Origin: Streptomyces sp. CB02959
Lineage (GTDB): Bacteria; Actinomycetota; Actinomycetes; Streptomycetales; Streptomycetaceae
Length of the DNA stretch: 64,000 bases
Direction: 5' to 3'
Assembly (NCBI RefSeq): GCF_002803155.1
Contig: NZ_NNBP01000028.1
Coordinates: 62,001 to 126,000 of the forward strand
Shown: positions 31,930 through 43,125 of the stretch, in pieces
How the letters are laid out: every line of letters begins with the position of its first letter
Numbering within the stretch: the first letter of the stretch is position 1
Translations under genes and position numbers: made by a program
The notes under the pieces: generated by a model
What the model saw: only the letters and a program-made list of their open reading frames with translations
What the model was told of the DNA's origin: nothing
The model's database searches: none

Positions 31930-33080
31930 TGTCCAAGCCCCGCAAACGCAATCCCAACGGCGCCGGCACCATCACCCAGCGCAAGGACGGCCGCTATCAA
32001 GCCGCCGTCTACGTCCTCCAGCCCGACGGCACCCGCGCCCGCAAGTACGCCTACGGCAAGACCTGGACCGAATGTGACACCAAGCGCCGCGAACTCCTCG
32101 CCAAGGTCGACGAAGGAATCCCCGTGCCCACCCGCTCCGCCAAGCTCGCCGAATGGCTGCCGTACTGGCTCGACAACGTCATCAAGCCGAACCGGAAGCG
32201 CAGCACGTACAGCAAGTACGCCATGCACATGCGGCTTTACCTCGTTCCCCTACTGGGGACGAAGCGGCTGGAGACCCTCGGCCCCCGTCACGTCCGGGTA
32301 TTCCTCGCTGATGTCACTCGCAAGTCCTCCCCCGCCACGGCCAAGGAAGCTCACCGCGTGCTCCGTACAGCCCTGACCGCCGCCACCCGCGAGGAGTTGG
32401 TGACCCGCAACGTCGCCTCGCTCGTCGAAGCCCCCAAGGTCGTCAGCCGCGAGACGACGCCCTGGACGCTGGACGAGACGTTGACGTTCCTCGAAGAAGC
32501 CCGCCGTGATCCGCTCTACGCAGCGTTCGTGCTCGCCATCGCGATGGGTCTGCGGCGCGGTGAGGTCCTGGGCCTGCGGTGGTCGGACGTGGACCTGGAC
32601 GACCGGGTGATCCGCGTCAGCAACCAGGTGCAACGCATCGGCGGCGAGCTGTACCAGGACACCACCAAGACCGGGAAGATCCGCCCCGTGCCGCTGCCCC
32701 TGATCTGTCTGGCCGCACTCCGCTGGCACCGGCTCCGCCAGAGCCACGAGGCAGCGAAGCAGGGCGCCGAGCTGGATGCGGCCGGGCTCGTGTTCACCAC
32801 CCGCTCCGGCCGCCCGATCGAGCCCCGGAACCTCAACCGCTCGTTCTCCCGCCTCACGGCCTCGGTCGGCCTCCGCCCCATCCGTCTGCACGACACCCGC
32901 CACGGCTGCGCCACCCTGCTCACCGCGGCCGGTGTGCCCCCGCGCGTCCTGATGGAGATCCTCGGCCACAGCCAGATCAGCATGACCATGGACGTGTACA
33001 CCCACGTCGCCCAGGACACACAGCGGGAAGCCATCAGCAACATGGACCGGCTACTGAGACGACGGATCGACCGGGACTGA
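31929..33080 (+). CDS. int: Tyrosine-family site-specific integrase
   Basis: 383-residue recombinase. It has an N-terminal Arm/SAM-like binding region (about 1-150; the first segment NPNGAGTITQRKDGRYQAAVYVLQPDG is an AP2-like fold), then the catalytic core with the first Arg in LGLRRGEVLGLRW, HxxR in LHDTRHGCATLL, and the late His and nucleophile Tyr in LGHSQISMTMDVYTHV. All catalytic residues are present. It recombines the tRNA-Thr attB with the element attP. The gene ends 80 bp before the right att copy, as usual for tRNA-targeting elements. Confidence 0.94.
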   Translation: MSKPRKRNPNGAGTITQRKDGRYQAAVYVLQPDGTRARKYAYGKTWTECDTKRRELLAKVDEGIPVPTRSAKLAEWLPYWLDNVIKPNRKRSTYSKYAMHMRLYLVPLLGTKRLETLGPRHVRVFLADVTRKSSPATAKEAHRVLRTALTAATREELVTRNVASLVEAPKVVSRETTPWTLDETLTFLEEARRDPLYAAFVLAIAMGLRRGEVLGLRWSDVDLDDRVIRVSNQVQRIGGELYQDTTKTGKIRPVPLPLICLAALRWHRLRQSHEAAKQGAELDAAGLVFTTRSGRPIEPRNLNRSFSRLTASVGLRPIRLHDTRHGCATLLTAAGVPPRVLMEILGHSQISMTMDVYTHVAQDTQREAISNMDRLLRRRIDRD

Positions 33081-33088
33081 CCGCCCCC

Positions 33089-33117
33089 GTTGATGTCACC
33101 CATAGATGTCAGAAGCC
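33089..33117 (+). repeat. Terminal direct repeat (right copy), candidate Int/Xis arm site
   Basis: Partner of 20150-20178, 26 of 29 positions identical, same orientation. It lies between the int stop and the right att copy, which is where an arm-type site is expected. Confidence 0.7.
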
Positions 33118-33158
33118 CCAGGCCACCACCGGCCCGGGGCTTCTTCCCTGTTCAGCGT

Positions 33159-33203
33159 CAGAGCCCCCTGTCGGATTCGAACCGACGACCTTCGCTTTAC
33201 AAG
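33159..33203. other. attR-type site overlapping tRNA-Thr
   Basis: Identical to 20021-20065 over 45 bp. It spans the anticodon loop to three bases beyond the 3' end of the tRNA gene, so insertion leaves a functional tRNA on this side. Confidence 0.92.
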
Positions 33204-33235
33204 AGCGGTGCTCTGGCCAGCTGAGCTAAGGAGGC
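33162..33235 (-). tRNA. tRNA-Thr (anticodon TGT)
   Basis: 74-nt cloverleaf on the minus strand. Acceptor strands GCCTCCT and AGGGGGC pair with one G-U, the D-arm contains GCTCAGCTGGCCAGAGC, the anticodon arm CGCT-CTTGTAA-AGCG gives anticodon TGT, and the T-arm is GTCGG-TTCGAAT-CCGAC. The CCA end is not encoded. The gene hosts the integrated element at its 3' half and remains complete. Confidence 0.95.
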
Positions 33236-33571
33236 GTGCCGGATGAAGTGTACCTAGGCGCGCCCGATGCCCGTTGCCTTATTCGACGACCGCCCCGCAG
33301 TCGCCCCTCCTGGCCCCGCCCCCCACTTCCCCGTAGCCCCGCCACCACCCCGCCGCAGCCACCCCCCTGGGGAGGTGACAGGGGTGGCCCCACCCAACGA
33401 CCGCATTTCGTGACCGCGCACCTACTGACACCCGGCTCCGGCGCCGGTAGCGTCACCAGCGGTTTGCCGCTGTGGACTACACCACTTCGCGTGGTGTGCC
33501 TCCCGTGCGGCAGGCCGTCCACTCCTTTACTCGGATCGTCCGGCACGTTCCTGCCGGTGAAGGGACACACC
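33236..33571 (+). promoter_or_regulatory. Upstream region of msiK with hairpin
   Basis: 336 bp without a gene. A perfect 7-bp inverted repeat, ACACCAC-TTCGC-GTGGTGT, lies at 33479-33497, about 75 bp before the msiK ATG, and could be an operator or a leader hairpin. I looked for a DasR-type ACTGGTCTAGACCAGT site here and found no convincing match. Promoter elements were not identified. Confidence 0.45.
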
Positions 33572-34702
<1,131 letters not shown>

Positions 34703-34731
34703 CCCGACAGCCGACCGGCCGGGCCGGCGGG

Positions 34732-34758
34732 CCGGGCGGGGCCACCGGGCCCGCCCGG
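34732..34758 (+). terminator. Terminator after msiK
   Basis: Perfect 9-bp arms CCGGGCGGG (34732-34740) and CCCGCCCGG (34750-34758) with a 9-nt loop, 30 bp after the msiK stop. The remaining gap to 35017 shows no gene. Confidence 0.7.
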
Positions 34759-35017
34759 GACGGGTTTACCGCGGTGGCGGTGTGGGGTATTGCGCGTCCC
34801 CCGCACCGCCGCCGCGGCGCGTCCGGACCGCTTGCGGACCCGCGCCCGCAAGCCCGCGGCGGCATGCCGCACACCCCTCCACACCCCTCAAAATCCGCCC
34901 CGGAGGCGGCTTTTCGTACCAGTGCGTCAACCCAACAACCGCACCGACGAGCCATTCCGTCCCCCGATAAGGTGACCGAATGTCGCCAAATCATCACCCC
35001 TCGCTACCATCACGACC

Positions 35018-35434
35018 GTGAACTCCGCAGCCCGCCGTATCGGCCGAACTCTCGCCCTCGTCCTGCCCGTCGTCCTCGTGCTCTCCGGGACCCTCGCGGT
35101 CACCCGCGTCCCGTGGGCGTCGAAGACCTCCGAGTCGCAGGTACTCGCCGCCTCCTCCGGGAAGGCCTCCACCCAGGCCGGCCCCCGCGCCGCCCAGGAC
35201 GTCCTCCGGGACCGCCTCCTGGTGGAACTCCAGGAGAAGGACCCCGGCGTCGCCCTGACGCACCTCCAGGAGGCCACCACCGCCCGGCCCTCGCTGGCCA
35301 AGCACTGCGCCTCCATCGCCCGCGCCCTCGGCCGCGCCGCGGTCGCCAAGTACGGTGCCGCGCACCGCGCCCAGGCGTTCTCCCGCCCGGTCTGCGACAC
35401 CTCCTTCGCCACCGGCGTGGCCGCCGCCCAGTGA
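35018..35434 (+). CDS. Small exported or membrane-anchored hypothetical protein
   Basis: 138 residues from GTG 35018. The N-terminal basic stretch and hydrophobic core (RRIGRTLALVLPVVLVLSGTLAV) form a signal peptide or anchor. The mature part is mostly helical with two cysteines (AKHCASIARALGRAAVAKYGAAHRAQAFSRPVCD), which could form a disulfide. No known enzyme motif is visible. It lies 30 bp before the nucleotidyltransferase gene on the same strand, so the two are probably co-transcribed. Confidence 0.7.
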   Translation: MNSAARRIGRTLALVLPVVLVLSGTLAVTRVPWASKTSESQVLAASSGKASTQAGPRAAQDVLRDRLLVELQEKDPGVALTHLQEATTARPSLAKHCASIARALGRAAVAKYGAAHRAQAFSRPVCDTSFATGVAAAQ

Positions 35435-35464
35435 CCACTGCTCGCACCGCATAGGGTGCGAACC

Positions 35465-36193
35465 ATGACAGGCGCCCCGTATCCGTACCCCACGCAGGCC
35501 GTGGTCCTGGCCGGTGGCCAGGGCTCCCGTCTCCGCCCGTACACCGACGACCGCCCCAAGCCGATGGTCGAGATTCCCGGCACCGGGACCCCGATCATCG
35601 GCCATCAGCTGAACTGGCTCGCCGAGGAGGGCGTCACCGACGCCGTCGTCTCCTGCGGGCACCTCGCCGAGGTCCTCCAGGACTGGCTGGACCGGACCCG
35701 ACTCCCCTTGCGCGTCACGACCGTTGTCGAGACCGAGCCCCTGGGCCGCGGCGGCGGCCTGAAGCACGCCGCCGGTTCCCTGCCCCGCCCGGACGAGCCC
35801 TGGTACGCCACCAACGGCGACGTCTGGACCCGCTTCCCGCTCCGCGAGATGGCCGCCTTCCACCACGAGCGCGACGCCGCCGCCACCCTGGCGCTGGCCC
35901 GCCCGCGCATCCCCTGGGGCGCCGTCGAAACCGACGCCTTCGGGCACGTCCTGGACTTCATCGAGGCCCCGCCCTCCCCGTATCTGATCAACGCGGGCGT
36001 CTACGTCTTCTCCTCGGCCTTCACCGCGTTGCTGCCCACCCAGGGCGACCACGAGCGCACCACCTTCCCGCGCCTCGCCCGGGAACGCCGACTGGCCGGC
36101 TATCCGCTCCCCCAGGGCGCCTACTGGCGTGCCATCGACACCGCCAAGGACCTCACCGAGGCCGCCAAGGAGTTCGCCGCACAGGCCCGTTGA
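35465..36193 (+). CDS. Sugar-phosphate nucleotidyltransferase
   Basis: 242-residue enzyme of the GT-A nucleotidyltransferase family, mannose-1-phosphate guanylyltransferase/glucose-1-phosphate thymidylyltransferase group. The nucleotide-binding signature is VVLAGGQGSRLRPYTDDRPKPMVEI at about 13-37. The metal aspartate is in YATNGDVWTRF and the sugar-phosphate pocket near INAGVYVFSS. The C-terminal beta-helix of GlmU- or ManC-type enzymes is absent. It would activate a sugar-1-phosphate for polysaccharide synthesis. The ATG at 35465 has AGGGTG 6 bases upstream; a GTG three codons earlier is less likely. Confidence 0.82.
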   Translation: MTGAPYPYPTQAVVLAGGQGSRLRPYTDDRPKPMVEIPGTGTPIIGHQLNWLAEEGVTDAVVSCGHLAEVLQDWLDRTRLPLRVTTVVETEPLGRGGGLKHAAGSLPRPDEPWYATNGDVWTRFPLREMAAFHHERDAAATLALARPRIPWGAVETDAFGHVLDFIEAPPSPYLINAGVYVFSSAFTALLPTQGDHERTTFPRLARERRLAGYPLPQGAYWRAIDTAKDLTEAAKEFAAQAR

Positions 36194-36450
36194 GCCCCGG
36201 GACGGCGAACGCTCCCCGCGGCCGCCGTACCGCCCCCTGCGCGCCCGAGGCGCCCCCGGACGCCCACCGACGCCGCACCCCGCCCGGCGCGCCGCGGCCG
36301 CCGCCCCCGCGACACGGTCGCCCCGACCGACGCGGTCCCCCGGTCAACGCACTCGTCCCCGACCGCCCGCCACCCCCTGGCCCTGGGGCCATGAGGGATC
36401 GGAGCGATCGGGGACGCGTCGTACGGACCGGCTGCCGGTCCCGTGCGGGG

Positions 36451-38025
36451 TCAGCCCAGCAGTCCGCCGAGGGTGCTGCCGCGGCCGGAGTCGCCGCCGG
36501 GGGTGCCGCTGCTGGAGCTGCCGGTCGTACCGCCACCGGTGCCCGGCGTCTGCGTACGGGCCGGGGCGTGGGCCGGGGCCGAGTGCTGCGGGGCGCTGGT
36601 GGTCGCGCCGGGCCGGTGGGTCGAGCTGCCGGTGCGGCCGGCGGCCGAGGGGGTGCCGGGGGCCGAGGCCGACGGCAGGCCCGGCTGGTGGGCCTTGCGG
36701 GAGGCGCCCGTGGAGGGCGCGCCGGGGTGGTGGGGGGTGTGATGGCCGGAGTGGGAGGCGCCGTGGCCGGGTCGCGGCAGGGGCGAGCCGGGAAGGTTGT
36801 TGATCGCGGGCTCCCCGGGCCGCGGCACGGTCGGCACCCGCGCGGTCCGTACGGCACCGCCCAGCAGGGAGCCGACGAGCAGGGTCAGGCCGGCCACCAC
36901 CGCGGTCATCACGGCGCCGCGGCGCAGCACCCGGCGGCGCAGTGCCCCGACATCGACGCGCGGGCCGAGCCGCCGCCATGCCTCACCGGCGAGCCGGGCG
37001 TCCATGGAGTAGACCGGGGCACCCGCGATGATCAGCGGGCTCCAGGCGGCGAGGTAGATGATGTCGGGGGCGTCGTAGGCGGGCAGGGTGCGCCAGCTGA
37101 CGGTCATCAGCAGCGCCGCGGAGAGCAGCGCGCCGAACGAGGCGGCGACCCGCTGCCACAGTCCGCAGATGGTCAGCACGCCCACCACGACCTGGAGGAA
37201 GGCCACCGTCAGCCCGGCGCCGACCGGGTGCGCGACCGCGAAGTCCCGCAGCGGGACGGCCAGTTCCCAGGGGTGGAGGGAGAGCAGCCAGGTGACCATC
37301 GAGCCGCGCTGGCCGCCGTCGAAGTAGACGGGGTCGCAGAGCTTGCCCATACCGGCGTAGACGGAGATCAGGCCGAGGAAGATCCGCAGCGGCAGCAGGA
37401 CGACGCCGAGGTTCATCCGGCGGCCGGGGTAGTACGCGTGCCGCACGCTGTCGCCGCCGCGCCGTCTGGCCCCGGTGTCGTGGAAATCGCGCGCCTCGAA
37501 CCGCTCGTCGTCGGCGTCGTCCGCGCCGCCGTCGCCGTACCGCGGTCCGGGGAACGGTCCGGGCAGCGCGCGGGTGCCGCGCGGCAGGGTGTCCTCGTCG
37601 TCGACGGGGCCGCGCTGGCCGATGACGGTGGAGGCGGGGGTGTCGCCGAGCCGGACCCGGGGGAGCACCTGGGTGGTGCCGATGTCCTCGGCCGGGCCGG
37701 AGTCCAGGCCGACGCCCGCGTCGCGTACCGCGTGCAGGAGCTGGGTGGTGGCGCCGGCCGCGCTGCCCGGTTCGGTGCGGCCGCTCCAGACCACGGGCGT
37801 GCGGCGTCTGGGCGGCGATCCCCGGAGAGCGGGGACGCGCGCAGTCTCGGCCAGGGCGCCGGCGACCACGGGAGCGGCGAGCTGTACGCGGAAGCTGGCG
37901 TGGTTGACGATGACCTGCGCGGGATCGCACGGCACCTTGACCGAGCTCAGGACCGGCTCGTCGTCGAAGCTCGACGACGAGCGTCCCCCCGTAGGCGTGC
38001 GGGGTGTTCTGGTGTCCACGCTCAT
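36451..38025 (-). CDS. DoxX-family membrane protein with long disordered termini
   Basis: 524 residues. About 200 N-terminal residues are hydrophilic, Arg/Asp/Gly-rich and lack a domain signal. A DoxX-like membrane unit follows at about 205-350 with four hydrophobic segments (LGVVLLPLRIFLGLISVYAG, VGAGLTVAFLQVVVGVLTICGLW, VAASFGALLSAALLMTVSW, IIYLAAWSPLIIAGAP). A fifth segment at about 375-395 (VMTAVVAGLTLLVGSLLGG) precedes a Pro/Ser/Thr/His-rich tail of about 130 residues, presumably outside. DoxX proteins have been linked to thiol/oxidative-stress handling, but this protein's role is unknown. Its start lies 179 bp after rlmB. Confidence 0.78.
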   Translation of the reverse strand: MSVDTRTPRTPTGGRSSSSFDDEPVLSSVKVPCDPAQVIVNHASFRVQLAAPVVAGALAETARVPALRGSPPRRRTPVVWSGRTEPGSAAGATTQLLHAVRDAGVGLDSGPAEDIGTTQVLPRVRLGDTPASTVIGQRGPVDDEDTLPRGTRALPGPFPGPRYGDGGADDADDERFEARDFHDTGARRRGGDSVRHAYYPGRRMNLGVVLLPLRIFLGLISVYAGMGKLCDPVYFDGGQRGSMVTWLLSLHPWELAVPLRDFAVAHPVGAGLTVAFLQVVVGVLTICGLWQRVAASFGALLSAALLMTVSWRTLPAYDAPDIIYLAAWSPLIIAGAPVYSMDARLAGEAWRRLGPRVDVGALRRRVLRRGAVMTAVVAGLTLLVGSLLGGAVRTARVPTVPRPGEPAINNLPGSPLPRPGHGASHSGHHTPHHPGAPSTGASRKAHQPGLPSASAPGTPSAAGRTGSSTHRPGATTSAPQHSAPAHAPARTQTPGTGGGTTGSSSSGTPGGDSGRGSTLGGLLG

Positions 38026-38130
38026 CTAACCGAGTGACCCGCGGTTAAGACACTGCCTTGACCGGCCCGATCTGTCCGAGACCCGTCAAAAGATCACGTG
38101 ATACGGCGAGGACGCACGGAGCGTCATGTT

Positions 38131-38176
38131 GTGCCCCGGGCCGGGCGGCGGTGCGGCGCCACCCGGCCCGGGGCAC
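38131..38176 (-). terminator. Terminator after rlmB
   Basis: Perfect 15-bp arms at 38131-38145 and 38162-38176 (GTGCCCCGGGCCGGG and its complement) with a 16-nt loop, 28 bp past the rlmB stop. It separates rlmB from the DoxX gene. Confidence 0.75.
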
Positions 38177-38204
38177 AGCCGGGAACACCCGGCGACGGCC
38201 ACGG

Positions 38205-39161
38205 TCAGCCGCGGCGGCGCGCCGCCTCCCAGAGCACCACACCGGCCGCGACACCGGCGTTCAGCGACTCCGCGCCACCCGGCATCGGAATCCGCACGCG
38301 CACGTCGCAGGTCTCGCCGACGAGCCGCGACAGGCCCTTGCCCTCGCTGCCGACGACGATGACGACCGGGCCGTCCAGGACCTCCAGGTCCTGCAGCTCC
38401 ACGTCCCCGTCCGCGGCCAGGCCGACCACCGTCATACCGGCCTTCTGGTACGACTCCAGAGCGCGGGTCAGGTTGGTGGCCCGGGCCACCGGCGTACGGG
38501 CCGCGGTGCCCGCCGAGGTCTTCCAGGCACCGGCGGTCATCCCGGCCGCCCGGCGCTCCGGGACGACCACGCCGTGGCCGCCGAAGGCCGACACGGAGCG
38601 GACCACGGCGCCCAGGTTGCGCGGGTCGGTGACGCCGTCCAGCGCGACGATCAGCGGGTCCTCGCCGTCGTCGAAGGCGGCCGCGGCCAGGTCCTCGGGG
38701 TGCGCGTACTCGTACGGCGGAATCTGCGCGACCAGGCCCTGGTGGTTGAGGCCGTTCGTCATCCGGTCCAGCTCGGCCCGCGGCGCCTCCAGGAGGTTCA
38801 GCCCGAGCTCGTTGGCGAGCTGGAGCGCCTCGCGCACCCGCTCGTCGTTGTCGATGAACTGCTGCACGTACAGGGTGGTGGCGGGCACGCCCTCGCGCAG
38901 CGCCTCGACGACCGGGTTGCGGCCCACGACCAGCTCCGCGGTGCCCTTGGGGCCACCGCGCCGCGGGGCCGGCCGGCGCCCGGCGGCGACCTGCTTGGCC
39001 TTGGAGTTGGCGATGCGGTTCTTGACGTGCCCCTTGCGCGCGGACGCGGGCGGCGTCGGGCCCTTGCCTTCGAGAGACCGGCGCCGCTTACCGCCACTGC
39101 CGACCTGAGCGCCCTTCTTGTTCGACGTGCGGCGGTTCCTGCGCTGGCTGTTGCCGGCCAT
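38205..39161 (-). CDS. rlmB: 23S rRNA (guanosine-2'-O)-methyltransferase, SpoU/TrmH family
   Basis: 318-residue knotted methyltransferase that methylates the 2'-O of a 23S rRNA guanosine (G2251 in E. coli). The basic N-terminus of about 80 residues (NSQRRNRRTSNKKGAQV...) is typical of the actinobacterial form. The substrate-binding domain starts with VVGRNPVVEALREGVPATTLY. The SPOUT domain has VALDGVTDPRNLGAVVRS, VVIVVGSEGKGLSRL and IPMPGGAESLNAGVAAGVVL. It lies downstream of cysS on the same strand (152-bp gap), a conserved pairing in actinobacteria. Confidence 0.93.
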   Translation of the reverse strand: MAGNSQRRNRRTSNKKGAQVGSGGKRRRSLEGKGPTPPASARKGHVKNRIANSKAKQVAAGRRPAPRRGGPKGTAELVVGRNPVVEALREGVPATTLYVQQFIDNDERVREALQLANELGLNLLEAPRAELDRMTNGLNHQGLVAQIPPYEYAHPEDLAAAAFDDGEDPLIVALDGVTDPRNLGAVVRSVSAFGGHGVVVPERRAAGMTAGAWKTSAGTAARTPVARATNLTRALESYQKAGMTVVGLAADGDVELQDLEVLDGPVVIVVGSEGKGLSRLVGETCDVRVRIPMPGGAESLNAGVAAGVVLWEAARRRG

Positions 39162-39313
39162 GGGTCACCTGTTTCTTCACTGCTCTCGACGTCTCGCGAC
39201 GTGGAGTGGGTACGTACGTATGGATTGAGTGTCGCCCGCGGCCACGAGGAAGGGCGAATCCGGCTGGTGGCCGGGGGTGCGGCCGGCCCCCGGGAGGGTC
39301 CCCGGGGATCGGC

Positions 39314-40708
<1,395 letters not shown>

Positions 40709-40850
40709 GGGACCAGGGTAGTCGGAACGCGGGAGTGCCCCGTGCCCTATTGAGCACGGGGACACGGAAGCTTCGCGGCTGTCCGATCCGCCGGTCTTCC
40801 CGTACGGAATTCCTCCGGGCGCAGACGCCGCGCCGCCCGGTGGAAACGGC

Positions 40851-41255
40851 TCAGACGCGCCCGACCACCTTCCGCGGGGTGATCCGGACCACGACCCGCT
40901 GGTCGTCGTCCACCGAGGTCGGGTTGAACTCCGCATACGGCTTGCCGGTGTACTTCAACGACAGCTCGTCGATCAGCTCCTGCCCGCCCTCGGTGCTGAG
41001 GCTGGCCTCGCCGCGGATCTCGGCGTAGGTGTACGGGGCGTCGAAGGGCTGGAGGACCACCGACACCCGCGGGTCGCGGCGGATGTTGCGCTCCTTCCGG
41101 CGGCCGACGGTCGTCGAGATCAGCAGGTCGTCGCCGTCCCGCTTCACCCAGACCGGGGAGAGCTGGGGACTGCCGTCCGGCTGGACCGTCGCCACGGTCA
41201 CGAAGACCGGGGAGTCCAGCAACTCCTTGAGCTGGTCGGAGAGCGTTGCAGTCAC
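40851..41255 (-). CDS. PPOX-class F420/flavin-dependent oxidoreductase
   Basis: 134-residue split beta-barrel protein of the pyridoxamine-5'-phosphate-oxidase-like class: LLDSPVFVTVATVQPDGSPQLSPVWVKRDGDDLLISTTVGRRKERNIRRDPRVSVVL. Actinobacterial members bind F420, FMN or heme; the cofactor cannot be settled here. GTG start with GGAAGGA about 8 bases upstream. It stands between ispF and cysS on the same strand with about 140-bp gaps, so it is not necessarily in their operon. Confidence 0.85.
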   Translation of the reverse strand: MTATLSDQLKELLDSPVFVTVATVQPDGSPQLSPVWVKRDGDDLLISTTVGRRKERNIRRDPRVSVVLQPFDAPYTYAEIRGEASLSTEGGQELIDELSLKYTGKPYAEFNPTSVDDDQRVVVRITPRKVVGRV

Positions 41256-41401
41256 GAAGGATCCTTCCTACGGGCCGAACCGTCGGCTTCCGATGGACAC
41301 CACTGCCCCGGATTCTTCCCCAACACCCTTTGCGGCGCCGGACATTCCCGCAGCGTGCGGCCCCGATCGGCGGAACGCCGCGGTTCGACCCGAAGAACCC
41401 C

Positions 41402-41941
41402 TCAGCCGGTGCGCACCACCAGGGCGGTGGCGATCGCGGCCAGCCCCTCGGCGCGACCGGTCAGCCCCAGTCCGTCCGTCGTGGTGCCGGAGACCGAGAC
41501 CGGTGCCCCGACCGCCGCCGACAGCGCCCGCTGCGCCTCGTCCCGGCGCTTGCCGATCTTCGGTCGGACGCCGATGACCTGCACCGCGACATTGCCGATG
41601 GCGAACCCCTCGGCCCGCACGATCCGCGCCGCCTCGGCCAGCAGCGTCACCCCGGAGGCACCGGACCACTCCGGGCGGGAGGTGCCGAAGTGCGCGCCGA
41701 GGTCGCCGATGCCGGCCGCGGAGAACAGCGCGTCGCAGGCGGCGTGCGCGGCCACGTCGCCGTCGCTGTGCCCGGCCAGGCCGTAGCCGTCGCTCTGCGT
41801 GTCGTCCCAGAGCAGCCCGGCGCACCACAGCGGGCGCCCCTGCTCGAAGGCGTGCACATCGGTGCCGACCCCTACGAGGGGCAGCCCGGGCAGTGCGGGA
41901 ACCTGCGCGGACGCGTCAGCCGACGTCTCAGACATAGCCAT
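41402..41941 (-). CDS. ispF: 2-C-methyl-D-erythritol 2,4-cyclodiphosphate synthase
   Basis: 179-residue trimeric Zn/Mg enzyme of the non-mevalonate isoprenoid pathway. The metal ligands are in GVGTDVHAF (Asp, His), and the family signature in AGHSDGDVAAHAACDALFSAAGIGDLGAHFG (further His). The C-terminal TTTDGLGLTGRAEGLAA matches the family end. Two possible ATGs (41941, 41935). The start overlaps the ispD stop by 14 bases, the usual ispD-ispF coupling. Confidence 0.94.
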   Translation of the reverse strand: MAMSETSADASAQVPALPGLPLVGVGTDVHAFEQGRPLWCAGLLWDDTQSDGYGLAGHSDGDVAAHAACDALFSAAGIGDLGAHFGTSRPEWSGASGVTLLAEAARIVRAEGFAIGNVAVQVIGVRPKIGKRRDEAQRALSAAVGAPVSVSGTTTDGLGLTGRAEGLAAIATALVVRTG

Positions 41942-42689
41942 CGGTGGCCCTCCTCCGGGCGAGTACGGCCTCGGCCAGGACGAGGTCCAGCGGCCGGGTC
42001 ACCTTGAACGCTTCTTCGTGGCCCGGGACGAGCACCACCGGCTCCCCGAGCCGTTCCACCAGCCCGGCGTCGTCGGTGGCGCCCTCGCCCTCCACGACGG
42101 CCTCGTGCGCCTTGCGCAGCGTCGGCAGGTCGAAGCCCTGCGGGGTCTGCACGGCGCGCAGCAGCGACCGCTCCGGGGTGCCGACCACCGGCTCCGGGGT
42201 GCCCTGGGGGCGCGGCTCGACCTGCTTGACGGTGTCGGCCAGCGGCATCGCGGGGACCACGGCCGGGGCGCCGGCGCGGACCGCCTCGATCACCGCGTCC
42301 ACGGTCTCGACCGGCACCAGCGGACGCGCCGCGTCGTGGACCAGCACCACGTCGATGCCGCCCGGCAGCGCGGCCAGCCCGAGCCGGACGGATTCCTGGC
42401 GGGTGGCACCGCCGGGGACCACGGTCAGTTCGGTGCGGTCGGCGAGCGGATGGGCGTCCAGCAGGCGGCGCACCTCCTCGGGGCCGTCCGGTGGGGCGAC
42501 CACGACGATGTGCGTGACGGCCCGCGAGGCGGCCATCGCGCGGACCGCGTGGACCAGCATCGGGGTGCCGCCGAGGGTGCGCAGCGCCTTGGGTGTGCCG
42601 GGACCGAGCCGGACACCGCGGCCGGCGGCAGGGATGACCGCGGCGGTACGGGCCGGGGTGGTACCGGCCGGGGGGGAAGGATCTGACAT
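41928..42689 (-). CDS. ispD: 2-C-methyl-D-erythritol 4-phosphate cytidylyltransferase
   Basis: 253-residue nucleotidyltransferase that joins CTP to methylerythritol phosphate, two steps before IspF. The signature AAVIPAAGRGVRLGPGTPKAL is at about 16-36, VLVHDAARPLV holds the metal Asp, and RAVQTPQGF and DDAGLVE follow. ATG 42689 has GGAG 7 bases upstream; the long open frame to 43007 lacks similarity in its extra part. ispD-ispF follow carD at 436 bp on the same strand. Confidence 0.94.
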   Translation of the reverse strand: MSDPSPPAGTTPARTAAVIPAAGRGVRLGPGTPKALRTLGGTPMLVHAVRAMAASRAVTHIVVVAPPDGPEEVRRLLDAHPLADRTELTVVPGGATRQESVRLGLAALPGGIDVVLVHDAARPLVPVETVDAVIEAVRAGAPAVVPAMPLADTVKQVEPRPQGTPEPVVGTPERSLLRAVQTPQGFDLPTLRKAHEAVVEGEGATDDAGLVERLGEPVVLVPGHEEAFKVTRPLDLVLAEAVLARRRATDGYV

Positions 42690-43125
42690 CGATGGCTCCG
42701 AAAGTCCGGGCGAACCCGGAATTGGGGCAGACAGGTTTGTTTCCTCGGGCGAGGTGGGTATGGCCTGGGAGTGCCGGGCGTTATGCCTTGACCGGAACCC
42801 TTCCGTGACAGCGGTCGGGGCAGCAGCCCGAGCCCGGCACGCCACCGGACGCACCCCTTGCTCGTGGAGCTCGGGGGAGGGACCGGCGGGCTTCACCGAG
42901 GAAGCCGCCGCCGGCTCGGTGTCCGGCCTTCCCATGCACCACCCGCAGATATGCCGTAGATATGCCGCAGCGCCCGGCAACAGACCCTCCGCTTCGGGGG
43001 TCGTCACTCGGGCACCGCGGCATTGCTACGTTGCTGCTGTGTTGTCACACCGTGTCGTCGTCACGCCATAGTCGTCACACCGTGTCGGCGTCACACTGTG
43101 TCGCCACAGTCAGCCGTGCGCATCG
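42690..43125. other. Gap between carD and ispD with three 14-bp repeats
   Basis: 436 bp with no gene. GTCACACCGTGTCG occurs at 43044-43057 and 43074-43087, and GTCACACTGTGTCG at 43090-43103, all just past the carD stop. Each copy contains a near-palindromic ACAC(C/T)GTGT. They could be a regulator site array, an mRNA-end structure or decayed tandem repeats. The ispD promoter should also be here. Confidence 0.5.

Larger units (their letters stand above)
20021..33203. mobile_element. Actinomycete integrative and conjugative element (pSAM2-like AICE) in tRNA-Thr
   Basis: A roughly 13.1-kb element bounded by identical 45-bp att copies. Backbone genes run toward the right end in the order usual for these elements: Nudix (Pif-like), GntR/KorSA-like repressor, FtsK-type translocase, small spread proteins, RepSA, Xis and Int, with int next to the tRNA. 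Streptomyces elements of this class move as double-stranded DNA through a single translocase, and nothing resembling a type IV secretion system or relaxase is present. The left 4 kb is cargo: a modification-dependent nuclease and an ATPase/TOPRIM pair. All expected backbone functions look intact, so the element may still be able to excise and transfer. Confidence 0.93.

Noticed and set aside
33236..33571. A DasR (dre) site upstream of msiK
   Set aside because: No sequence close to the ACTGGTCTAGACCAGT-type consensus was found; only an unrelated ACACCAC/GTGGTGT hairpin is present.
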